Shown here in pieces: positions 21,561 through 32,022 of a stretch of 64,000 nt of DNA; position 1 is the first letter of the stretch; each line of letters begins with the position of its first letter. The notes under the pieces were generated by a model, which had not been told where the DNA came from, did not search any database, and was given only the letters and a program-made list of their open reading frames with translations. Location of the stretch: contig NC_133647.1 of assembly GCF_009905375.1 (NCBI RefSeq), positions 48,852,506 to 48,916,505 of the forward strand, given 5' to 3'. The stretch is from Apium graveolens. Its lineage: Eukaryota; Streptophyta; Magnoliopsida; Apiales; Apiaceae. A program made the translations under genes and the position numbers.

Positions 21561-24500
21561 TGAGGACACGAATCCAGAATGACGGGATGTTTGAAATTAA
21601 TACTTATGTTGTGTTGGTTCATGAAATAAGGATAAGAGAAAGGAAAATAAAAAGAAACTGAAGTGGAAAGGAATATAAAGGCAATAGAGTTTGAGGTATG
21701 ATAAGGGAGTTGGGTATGAGGAAACCCTAAAGACTCGTAGCAATAGAAATAGAAAAGTATGCATTCGTCAGGATGAGGGTGATTCACCATGAGTTAAAAT
21801 TGATGGTTGAGGGCATAAGAGATACATATATTTTATCCCCTGTAAGTTGGGAGGATTCAAGGAAACCTTGAGATAATTCGAAGGATAAATAATGAGACGC
21901 AGATAGACTGAGGAGACAAGAAAGTAAGAAATTAAGAAAATTGGATGAAGGAAGTGACCTTCAAGAAGGTGAAGTGTAAGACCGGTGGCATGTTACCCAG
22001 AAAGGGAGATGCCAGATATGAAAGATATCCCAACATTGAGGTGACTGTTGAGATAAACAACAAAAGTAAATAAGGAATTATTAAGAAGAGGTTCACGTTG
22101 AACACGACCAATATCCTCCAGAACATCCTTGTTATCATTACCAAATTAGGCAAGAAAAGCGGATAACCATTTTTATCTTTTGGAGGCCATGTGGATTGAC
22201 CTTAACTTGAATAAGGATGCTATTGTGAAATTCGGTATAGACTATCAAGGTGGAAATGATTGAATAAGATACCCTTATCAGGGATATATGACTTGATTTA
22301 TCCATGGAAGGATGCATGTACCTTTTTAAAGGTGGAATTAAGGATAGAACATCGGTAACTTAAAACGAATCCTAGGGGAATGCATAAAGGTTGGAATTTC
22401 ACCCTTAATAGGGACATCATGAGTTTTGACAGTATGAATTGGAAAGGATTAAGGTAATAACAACCTTTAAGGATCAGTGGAGAAATTTTTCAGAAGTATG
22501 TAGACAATGATTCTGGTATTAATAAATGGTATCTTGATATGCCCTGTATCTAGGGAATTCATGAGGAAAGATTCAAGGATAACCTTAGAGGTTTTACAAG
22601 GAGAAAGGTAATATTCAAAATTCTCAAGAATAGAAATTATGATAAAGGAAATATGACGTAATTATAATGATGCCAAGTGGGGCACGTGTTAAACCACGAG
22701 AAAGTATGGATCGAACCAGTAATGGTCGAAATTGTTCAGGGCAATTAAGACTTAGGATAAAAGATGTTCTAATTATGATTAAGAGTCAGTCATGGCAGTG
22801 ATTAACCTCTAAAGACTGAGGCAATAACTTATGGAAAAATGGTGATTTTTTTTTTACTCATCAGATTTTAAGGAAAACATCTTCACATAAGCTGTGATTG
22901 AAATAAGGTAGAAAATTTATTTGGAGGTGGTTAAAATGACATTGACTGTAAGGAAATTTTACTATCAGGAAAGGCCAAATAGGTGGCCGACACTTTAAAG
23001 GTAAGAGGATAATTATAGGCGCTTGTGCCAAAGGAATACAGCGATGATGGTTAAAGCCATGCAGATTGTATTATGGTTTGGAAGATTGACATTCCTTCTG
23101 ATGACTGTGCAATACCCAACCGTAATAGTAGTTGGTAAAGGTTTAATTCGTGTAATCGCCATGAGCGGGCTATCTATCTCAGAAGATACTATCTTGAGAT
23201 AAGTCAGGACCATGTTTCAAAAAGGACTAGACGAACCCTTGAGTTAAGTCTTCTATTTAAGGCATACGATTAAGAATGGTATTAACCTGCTATCGTTGCT
23301 TTGATTGAAACTCTTCTGCAATTTTATATGCTTCATGTCATGAAAGTACGTCAGAGTTTGGAGTGTTCTTCATGAATCATGAAAGGTGATTATGTTAACT
23401 CCTTAGAAGAATTTGATACGACAGTTATGGACTCCGTATGGTTAGCTATTAAGATTCCAAGGAAAATGAATGATGACAGTAGGTCAGTGGTGGACCATAG
23501 TAATGTAGCAACGATTCTTTGAATAATGAGCCGATTACAACCGTGAGAGTTGTAGTGTAATGGATGTTGAGATTGGGTACCCCTAATCGGGTTGTGGTGA
23601 TGTATAAGTTGTCGTTGAATAGACTAGTTAAGTAGATTATCTACCTATTGAATATTTATTCCTTCTTATCAATAGAGAGTCATATTACTATACGAGGAAG
23701 GTTGCGATGCAAGCATAGAATTCTAGTAACGATGATGTCTAGAATGAGATCCCAGATTCGATTTTCAATGTCGAGGGAGTTTCAAAGGTGATTGTGTATA
23801 AACTCGAGGAAGAGCATGGGTCCATAGAATGATGGACGGAATAGCAAAAATATTTAGGCATGTGAAATACGATGCTATAATACTTGATGTTGATAGAAAT
23901 ACATATATGTTTTGTTCTCCTATGACAAACCTCTATAGTTCAGAGGTAGATTCCAAGCTAGATATTATATGGCAATATTTTTTTTTACATATATACAATT
24001 CTCTTCAGTTCGTTCTTTCCTCTTCTTTTCATTTCAAGTATGAGAAGAACAACCCTTCCAGAAGGGGAGGTATTGCCCAATGACTATCTATCTTTGTGAT
24101 AGAAGCCTAGTAGGATACCATCTATTGTTTAGTTGCTTGTCAAGTACTAAAGGCTGGCCACCTTCTGTACTAATTATGCGATATAACAAGTGTTCATGAT
24201 CATAGTGATCTCTCAACGAATTCCTTTACTTCTATATGATTGATCAAACTTTGGGAAATAGAAACAGCTGAAAAAGGAGTAATAAAGTTATGGTGGTATT
24301 CGGAATGGAAACACATTCATGATACTAAGGTTGATGTGGTTATTAAAAGGTTATAGAACGCTAACGAGCAAAAGTATAACCAGTATAATATTAGAAACGG
24401 AAGGTAGTAGAGATTACGAACTCGAAAAGAATGGGTATTGAGAAGCAAAAGCTCTAATGCCAAAAGCTATAATGAGAGTCTGTGCAATAGACTTGAAAGA

Positions 24501-25209
24501 AATTGGAATGATCACTTAACACGGATTGAGTTTTCTTACGACAAAAGATCATATGTCAGTATTGAGGTATCTCCTTATGAGATCCTTGAGGGAAGACAAT
24601 GTCGATCTCCCTTATGTTAGGATGAAGTTGTAGAGCGTAAGATGCTCGGACCCGCAGTAGTCCAAATGACCAGGGATATAATAGATCTAATCAGAGGACG
24701 GCTGGTAGTAACCCAAGATGGACATAAGAGGTATGCTGATTTGACTCAAAAGGACAAAGAATATGAAATAGGGGACCTAGTAATGTTATAGGTATCCCTT
24801 GGAAAGGATTGATGAGGTTCGGAAAGAAAGGAAAGCTAAGTCTACAATTTGTTGGACCCTTGGATATATTAAGATGTTTTGGGAAGTTAGCATATGAGCT
24901 AGCCCTACCCCCGAACATGTAGCAAGTCATAACGTGTTCCACGTATCAATGTTAAGGAAGTATAATTCGGATGCCAGATAAATAGGGGCATATGAGCGCA
25001 TAGACACGCAACCCGACGTAACCTATATGGAGCAACCAGGAAGGGTTATAGAGTAAAAAGGAACAAGTGCTTAGGAGAAGGGTTATCAAACTATTCAGAG
25101 TTTGATGGAAGAACCATAATGTGGGAAAATTTACTCGAGAGTTAGAAAGTGCAATGTTAAGAAAGTATCCATATTCATTTTCTATCTGATTCCGGGACGG
25201 AATCCTTTT
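21561..25209 (+). pseudogene. TE3 decayed pol (RNase H to integrase and chromodomain recognisable)
   Basis: Most of 21561-22900 is too decayed for me to assign. Near 22960-23010 an RNase H end is recognisable (LLSGKAK, VADTLKVRG). At 24438-24620 there is late integrase core (NWNDHLTRIEFSYDKRSYV, SPYEILEGRQCRSPLC). From 24630 the integrase tail (ERKMLGPAVVQ, KRYADLTQKDKEYEIGDLVM) and a degenerate chromodomain end (NHNVGKFTRELESAMLRKYP) follow in shifting frames. Aligns with 42720-46306 in TE4. Confidence 0.75.
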
Positions 25210-25222
25210 AAGGAGGGGAGAC
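25210..25222 (+). other. TE3 polypurine tract
   Basis: AAGGAGGGGAGAC immediately precedes the 3' LTR start TGTAATAACCCC. The same tract precedes the TE4 3' LTR at 55180-55192. Confidence 0.9.
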
Positions 25223-27350
25223 TGTAATAACCCCAATTTTTGAAAATTTTTGAAACCCTTATGAATAGTGATTTTGCAGATTATGCTGAATGAGAAAACT
25301 TCTCATGCCACACTATGTAGGGGTTCTGTTATTGATCTTCTGGGATATTATTAGTACTCTATATGTTAAATAAGTGTATGTAAAGATCGTCAGAATCCAA
25401 ATTCGAACACTTTGATTTTTCCCGAAAATCTACCAGATACAGAAAGAATTGAGTATAAGGTAACAGAATAAAAAGGATTTAAATTCAAGGATTATAAGAG
25501 AGGATCATGAAAGGAATATAATGTATTGAGAAAGGTTAAAGAAACCTAAGTAATAAGATACCGGGTATGATCCCTCAAACGATAAATGAAAACGAAAGTT
25601 AAGCGAACCGTATAACAGATCAGCGGTCATTAGGCAAGCAATTAGGAGTTAATCAAGGAGGTTTGGGATGATGATGTCATCAAACCAACCAGGTGTGAAC
25701 AAGTGGAAGCATTATGATATGTGCAAGATGACATAAGCATGACAAGGGGTTTTGTTTTGTTGGTTGATTTTGGGCCATGTAAAATTTACCATGGTAAAAA
25801 GCTAAAATATTTTCCAAGGCAAAAAGGAGAAGTAACCAAACAAATATCATAAAACACAAAAATTAGAAGTTGACTTTTGCTTCCAAGAGCAAAACCTCTC
25901 GGCCAAAACAAACCCAGCAACTTTAAACTACCATATCTCCTTCAATACTCACCCAAATGTTGTGTTCTATAGCTTGTTGGAAAGGTATTGAGATGTTCTA
26001 CAACTCTTGTTCACAAGTCTCGTCCAAATAAGCATGTTAAGACCCTCATTTGTACCGTTCTTTCAATCGGACTTTTAGAAACTTTAAAGCCTAACTTTGT
26101 GTTCTTGATTTCTTTGGAAAGATCAAGCTTGTAGGAGGCTCCATAAGGCTTCCTAGTAACTTTCCACCCTCCAAGAAAGGTATAAATCTTCACACCCTTT
26201 AGTAATAAGTTTGAATGTTGAAGTTTGGAGATGGTTTGGATGGATGAGTAGTAATTTGAATGATAAGCATGATTCGAGATTAATTGTTAAGTAGTTTAGT
26301 TGAATTTGGAGATGTTATAATATATGATTGGATTGAGATCCTTGAGCTTATTATGACTGAAATCAGTAGCATTGATGTGTATCTTGAGTTGTTGTTGATT
26401 AGTAGTTGGATTGATATGATTTGGAATGGTAAAAATTTGGGAAATCGCGTAAACATAGCCGTCATAATGTCCGATTTACTTTAGACTATTTTTGCTCTTA
26501 ACATCAGGACCCGAGAACTTCCTGTTAGGTTTTGACCATTTCCATTATTAGATAGTTCATATTACGAGCTTCGTTTTGATATGTGGTTCGTTTGAATCCG
26601 ATGTACGGTTTAGGAGAAACGACTGTTTTAAGTAACGGCGTTTCGCGATCGAACCATTACCCCTCGCCTTACTTTGAAACCTTGGTTAAGGACTTTAAAT
26701 GACTATTTGGGGTATGAAAAATTTATGTAAAGTGGATTAGGCAGTTGGTAAGGTACTCGCGAAAGAATCGCTTTAAAATTCTTAATGGTTAATTTATTAA
26801 AAATGGTGGAGCCGAGGGTACTCGAGCGACTTAAGTAAATCGTTAAGCGCGAAAGCGAACGTTAGGACTCTAAATGGTTAAAGTCTAGTTTCTTAAGCGA
26901 CCGGGGTTTAATTCCGACTTATGTTATTGTTCATAGGTTATCGGACCCACTCTAAGCTTAAGTCTATCCGGGAGCACTCAGACAAGTTTTCTACCCGTTA
27001 TACTGTTGTTGTGATGTATATATGTATATGCATTATCTTGTGATAGATGCATGTTGGTTAATTAGCAAATTTTGCGATATATTGAAGCATGCTGATATGG
27101 TATATATATGCATGCCTGTTTCGTATTCTTGCCATATATATCTGTTGGTTCAGTTGATAATACCTATGCTAGAGAATAGCGGTAATTTGCATATACTCTT
27201 AGTATAGGGACCCAAAGGTGAAAACATTTTCTAAAACCGGGAGTCGAGGATCCCGAGTAGATTTTATATATATATATTTATATATATATGGTTATAGTTT
27301 TCAAAACTATTAATCGAATAAGGTTTATTCGATAACTTTATATTATTTAA

Positions 27351-27560
27351 TGAATATTATTTCGAATATTCATTCGAGGGCTTATGACTCGGCTTATTTA
27401 TTTATTGAATATTATTTCGAATATTCATTCGAGGGCTTATGACTCAGCTTATTTATTTATTGAATATTATTTCGAATATTCATTCGAGGGCTTATGACTC
27501 AGCTTATTTTATTTATTGAATATTATTTGAATATTCATTTGAGGATCTATGACTCCGATT
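27351..27560. repeat. 55-bp tandem array in the TE3 3' LTR
   Basis: Same units and copy number as at 17524-17745, with a few substitutions (ctcagc for ctcggc in the second unit). Confidence 0.88.
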
Positions 27561-28850
27561 AATTGCTGAGATATATTCTTTATTTTATTAAAGAATAAGG
27601 TGTCGATAATCAAACTCACTTTTGATTATTCAAATAAAGATAGTACTTTCGTATAGGTATATATTTGGTTATTTAATATTCATTTCAAGTATAAGTTTTA
27701 AAACTTCTACTTCAATTATTTTTATAAAGATTATTCTTTATGGGAATATTATTTAAATAATAATATTCAGATATTTTCTAATATATTGGGACTGATTTAT
27801 TTTGTTAAATCAGCATCACTCCAAACATTCTTAAAAATGTTTTGCGAGTCTTCAAAATGATTTTTAAAAGTTAGAGCGGATCCTTTCCAACTAGATACGA
27901 CTTCTTGGTGGAGCCGTATCAACAAGTTTCTACTTGGGGAAAGGGGGAACGAGCTTTACGTTTCAGAGTCATGGATTTCATCTGAACTAGGAGTGGCGTA
28001 AGTGGTCGAGTGGCACCGACCCAGCCTTATTATATTGGCCCATTCCTTAGGAGTTCAGTGTTCCTTAGGAGTTCAGTGTTCGGTTGACAAGTAAATCCGA
28101 CAGGTTCTCCTCTACATGTAGAAAATGGTGGGGTTGCACTACTACGACTGATCATCGTAAGTGGTCTTCCTGGCGCGGAAAACTCCCGTAATGAGTTCAT
28201 CATCCAATTGGATATTTCTGCAACACTACCCAGAGCACTTCAATAGAAAGGCTACGGTTGGGCGATTGTTGAGTGTTGGCAGGGTCAAGTTTTCAAAATG
28301 ATGTTTGCATCAAATGAAGTATCTCGTAACTTCATTTTATTTTGATGATATTTTAAAGATTTAATCTATTCAAATCTGGTCTTGTAGTCTCATCTATGTG
28401 ATGAACTTTTGAAACTAATTATAACTTGAACGATGGTAGCTCAAGTAGTATTTTGAAAAGATATAAGTATATTGGAGTATCTTGTAACTTCATCTTTTAA
28501 ACTTATATCTAGTAAATGATTATCTTATGTATGTCAAAGATTTTCAGAAAAACGTTGAGACAAGGTTAGATATATGAGATCACCTTGCAACGATAGTTTT
28601 ATACAGTTATAAACTGGAACTCTGTGTATATTATGCATGGAAGAGGACTTCCAAGATTTTGAAAAGTATATATATATATACTGAATATTTTGTGACTTCA
28701 TCGCATTAAGATATCAAACTTGGTTCATTTCTTTTGACCAAGACTTTCATGAGTACTATGAGAAGGCTCATATACTGTAAATCATTATACATATTATTTT
28801 GGTGGGCTTGTTGCTCACCCTTGCTTTCTTCTTTCATCACACAACAACAG

Positions 28851-28943
28851 ATAGAAAAGATGAACAGGACCAAGCTCCCAATTCGCGAGCGGATATGAAA
28901 CGTTCCGCAGTTTCCTATAGGCATTGATGTCGCTGTAGCTGAG
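28851..28943 (+). pseudogene. TE3 LTR exon-like ORF (3' LTR copy, stop at codon 13)
   Basis: The acceptor CAACAACAG, the ATG at 28860 and the donor GAG|GTAGGA at 28943/28944 are all conserved. Codon 13 is TGA where the 5' LTR copy has GGA. Confidence 0.5.
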
Positions 28944-29255
28944 GTAGGAACTACCAATAGGCTAGGCTTCAACTTTTAATGTACCAGATTTATGTATATT
29001 TATGAATTGTAATAATGGCAAAGAAATGTAAATTTATTCAGAAACCCTTTTAAGGTGTATTAGCATATAATTGTGGAATAAAATGACTTGTGATTATTTT
29101 TGGATATTCATCTCTGAGACTATAACTTGTGGTGTGTGTGTTTATTGTGGGGTCACAGTACAGAGTAGTTGATTATTTATTAAGATTGGGTGTTATTAAG
29201 GGAAATGGAACTCGTGACAGCCCGGATCCCCGACCCCGTATTTGGGGGTGTTACA

Positions 29256-29260
29256 CTGGG
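29256..29260. repeat. Target-site duplication of TE3, right copy (ctggg)
   Basis: Matches 15395-15399 exactly. Confidence 0.95.
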
Positions 29261-29850
29261 ATTGCCCTTTTCTGAATCCACTACATAAGTTAGGAACGAC
29301 TCACAACCTTTTCTAAGTAGCTTCTTAGCCTGAACGATTGTAAGAAACAGTTGCTCTTGCCTCTGTCCCTTAAATACTACCTTCTCTCCACTCTTCGTCT
29401 TTAAATACACTTTCTTGGTCTTACAATTAATCTGGGCATTATTCTTCCCTAACCAATCCATACCTAAAATTATATTGAACTCTCCCTACTTGAAGAGTAT
29501 CAAGTCGGCTGTAAACTTATGCCCCGAAATATCAATCTCACACTTCGGACAGAATTGATTCACATGAATCTTCTCTTGGTTCGCAATTACCACATTTACT
29601 ACCTCGCTCATAATCATTTTATCACATTGAAGTTTATTAACAAAAGTTTCTAATATGAAAGATCTTGTTGCTCCCGAATTAATCAATACTTTAGCTTTGA
29701 CATTATTGAGTAAAAGTATACCTGTTATCACCTCAGAGTTCTGAACAGCGTCCTTCATTTTCAAATCGAATGTCCTTGTTGTTGCTTGCGGAGTTGTTGT
29801 AGGTGGTGGAGGTAATGCCAATACCTCAGCTGGCATGCTTGCACTGGTAC
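29261..29850 (-). pseudogene. TE2 protease with mutated active site, and linker to RT
   Basis: The protease motif reads LINSGATRSF. The catalytic Asp is Asn (residue 199 of the open stretch starting 30274), so it should be inactive; TE1 has LIDSGATRSF at the same place. A TAG at 29486-29488 interrupts the family motif (F-K-stop-GEFNIILGMDWL). The frame then reads MDWLGKNNAQINCKTKKVYL to the insertion point of TE3 and resumes at 15399. Confidence 0.9.
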
Positions 29851-30973
29851 TTGCCACATTCATTAAAGCTTTGACTGGTCCGGTTGTCTTGCACTCCCTA
29901 GCTATGTGTCCAGTCTTTCCACACTTGTAACATGTAACTCCTGGCTTCGGCATCTTACACTCATTTGTCAAATGTCCCTTCTGGTTGCACCTATAGCATG
30001 TCACGCTCAGCTTATTACACACTCCGGGGTGCCTTTTTCCACAATGCTTGCATTCCGGTCTCTGGAATCTATTTTCTCCAAATTGTCCTTGGCTTGCCTG
30101 GTTGTTCCCCTTTGATTCTTGTCTTTTGCCCAAATTTCCCTTCTTTTGAAAATTTCCGCCCTTATGGAATCCAATCCTCTTTACATTCCGATCTTGTGAA
30201 TTTCCGGCTTCAGACTTTTCTCCATAAAATGGAACCTTTCTCTTTTTGTTATACCTTTCCTTTCTTGACTGCATCCCATTGTTCTCAATCAGTGCAGCTT
30301 TCTATACTACTCCCGCATAAGTATCAAGCTCAGACATAGCCACTCTATCTCTGATCCAAGGCTCCAATCCTTGTTGAAATCTCTTCGCTTTTTCCTCCTC
30401 AATGCTGGTATACTTTGTCACAAACCTTGACAACTCGGTGAACTTCTTCTCATACTCCAGTACAGATATATTCCCTTGCTTCAACTCAAGAAATTTAAGC
30501 TCCATCTGATTCTGCATGTACTTAGGGTAATACTTTTCCAGAAATAACTTCTTAAATCTTTCCCAAGAAACTTGATGAGTTGCTTCCATAGCTTTAACTG
30601 ATTCCCACCAATAGATAACTTCGCCCTTCAAGAAGTAAGTAGCATATGGGGTCTTCTGATCGTCCCCTAACTGTACCAACTCGAAAGCCCTTTCCATTTC
30701 CTTAATCCATGTGTTAGCTATTATTGGATCAGTGGTATCATGAAATGCAGGTGGATTCACATTCTGAAAAGCCTTGAAAGTGACAACTTGTCGAGGTGGT
30801 ACTGGTAGATCAGGTGGTTGGTGTGGTTCACGGTTATCTTGGTTTTCAAATCGTTGTTGAAGAGTTAGTTGTTGTTGAGCTATAGCATCGGTTTGTTGTT
30901 GCAAAATTTCCAGTAATCGAAGAATATTTGGATCTATGGTAGATGTGGTTGTTGGGTTCTTTTTGGGTGGCAT
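29851..30973 (-). pseudogene. TE2 gag with zinc knuckles, one stop
   Basis: The start is ATG at 30973 (MPPKKNPTTTSTIDPN), matched by the TE5 gag start. The core motifs are AFHDTTDPIIANTWIKEMER, IYWWESVKAMEATHQ and MELKFLELKQGNISVLEYEK. A TAG at 30302-30304 replaces a Gln (DTYAGVV-stop-KAALIE). Two CCHC knuckles follow (CYRCNQKGHLTNEC and CYKCGKTGHIAREC), preceded by an unusual Cys/His stretch CKHCGKRHPGVC. Just upstream the sense strand reads CTCTTATTTCAAG, where TE5 has the stronger acceptor-like CTCTTATTTCAG. Confidence 0.92.
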
Positions 30974-31285
30974 GATTCTTGAAATAAGAGTTATATCAAA
31001 ACAGGTATGAATAATGAAATAATTCAAGGGTATCGCATGGCATTCTTATTTACATATGAGGTCAAGTTTCAAATTAAACAGATATGGTGATGCATATAAA
31101 GGAGTAAAATAACAGTTGAGAACAAATGGAACGATAGTGCATAATAATTGAAATTTTAAGGTCACAATACATCGGGATTAGGACAAAGTCTGATTCTAGG
31201 AATAACATGCTTATTTAAAGGAAATGACTGGGAATTCTACGAAGTCTGATAATACAACAACGTGGAAGGTAGATAATGGAAAGAA

Positions 31286-31630
31286 CTAAGGCTCCACTCC
31301 ATCAGAACGGGGCTTGGTAGTTTTCTCCTCTCGAAGCATCTTCACAATGCTCTAGAGCTCATCCACCACCATCTGGATGATATACTGGCTGGTGCGGTCT
31401 TGGTGCGATGGCATCTCCTCAAGCTTAGTGTTGACGTACTGAACCAAAGTCTCAAGTCTCACAGTCATATGCTCCTTAGGCTTCCCTTCATAGTTTCGGC
31501 TGTCCGGGTACACGTTCTTCAGTCGGTCTATCAGTTGGTCGTACTTGCCCTGAAGCATGTCAACCTCACGCCTCAACTCAGCATACACGGACAAAACAAT
31601 AGTGTCGTCCGACCTAGAGGATGACGAGGA
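31286..31630 (-). pseudogene. TE2 leader ORF (extra protein between PBS and gag), 5'-truncated with one stop
   Basis: The frame reads SSSSSRSDDTIVLSVYAELR, then MLQGKYDQLIDRLKNVYPDS and so on. It is highly similar to the TE5 ORF at 50956-50600. A TAG (31352-31354) replaces a Gln that TE5 keeps; the ORF then reads SIVKMLREEKTTKPRSDGVE to TAG at 31286. Its composition suggests a helical, possibly coiled-coil protein. The ATG at its apparent start arises at the junction with TE6 and is not ancestral. The family is unknown to me. Conservation of the frame in two separate copies supports a real protein. Confidence 0.72.
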
Positions 31631-31781
31631 CATAATAGATGTCCTCTTCAACTCCCCTCAGCCGGATGATCGCATCTTGGATCCTAGCACTACTTCTCCT
31701 CCTGCTTCTCCCCCGAAGAATGTTGAAAAGGATGGTGCTGAAAAGGAGCAGGAGAATAAAGGCTCCCACATGGAGGAGTAG
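31631..31781 (+). pseudogene. TE6 antisense ORF tail downstream of pol
   Basis: On the strand opposite TE6 pol, an open C-terminal tail of 49 codons ends at TAG 31779-31781 (PQPDDRILDPSTTSPPASPP, then Lys/Glu-rich, ending SHMEE). Its start is lost at the junction with TE2; a longer apparent frame across the junction is chance. Tat-lineage elements are known to carry extra ORFs between pol and the 3' LTR, some antisense, and this could be the end of one. Low certainty. Confidence 0.35.
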
Positions 31782-32022
31782 TGTTTCTAGTTTGTAATTT
31801 TATTCATAACTTATTGTTGAACTTTATTTGTATCCAGAACTTATTACCCTTCGGGGTTAATTTATGCTGCTTTCTCCTTCATACCTTTTTCCTTTAACTT
31901 TCCAAAACTTATTATGCTTTTAACGTTAAATGACCTGAACTACATAGCCCTTTGTGCAACAAGCACTCCTTATGACAGAAGAATTCTTAAAGTGTTCTTC
32001 TTTCAATGATGAAAACATGATC
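31782..32022 (-). other. TE6 non-coding 3' region, distal part
   Basis: No gene seen. It continues at 35654-35902 on the other side of the solo LTR; the two pieces meet at the TSD tgatc. Confidence 0.6.

Larger units (their letters stand above)
15400..29255 (+). mobile_element. TE3: decayed Tekay-like Ty3/gypsy element with 4.2-kb LTRs
   Basis: Plus-strand order is 5' LTR (15400-19662), PBS, leader ORF remnant, a pol fragment, gag, pol remnant, PPT and 3' LTR (25223-29255), with the perfect TSD ctggg. Total length is 13,856 bp. Coding regions are full of stops and shifts. The 3' LTR lacks about 225 bp present in the 5' LTR (after 18053). It also lacks about 35 bp and gains a 20-bp tandem duplication near 28040-28080. 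TE4 belongs to the same family. Confidence 0.95.
25223..29255 (+). repeat. TE3 3' LTR, 4033 bp
   Basis: Homologous to 15400-19662 with the same termini. Differences include a deletion joining GAGCGGATC to CTTTCCAAC near 27882 (about 225 bp lost) and a local 20-bp duplication. It holds the 55-bp array at 27351-27560 and the exon-like ORF at 28851-28943. No gene is supported. Confidence 0.95.
10861..31630 (-). mobile_element. TE2: Tekay/Del-type Ty3/gypsy element, split by TE3 and truncated at both ends
   Basis: The minus-strand order is leader ORF, gag and protease (31630-29261), [TE3 insertion 15400-29255], RT, RNase H, integrase and chromodomain (15399-12500), PPT and 3' LTR (12477-10861). 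The 3' LTR is interrupted by TE1 at 10861. The 5' LTR and PBS are missing: at 31630/31631 the leader changes abruptly to TE6 sequence. The TSD of TE3 (ctggg) is duplicated at 15395-15399 and 29256-29260; removing one copy restores the reading frame across the insertion. Confidence 0.93.

Noticed and set aside
31557..31781. A single 74-codon plus-strand gene
   Set aside because: Its first third is the antisense of the TE2 leader ORF; only the part after 31630 can be a real C-terminal tail.
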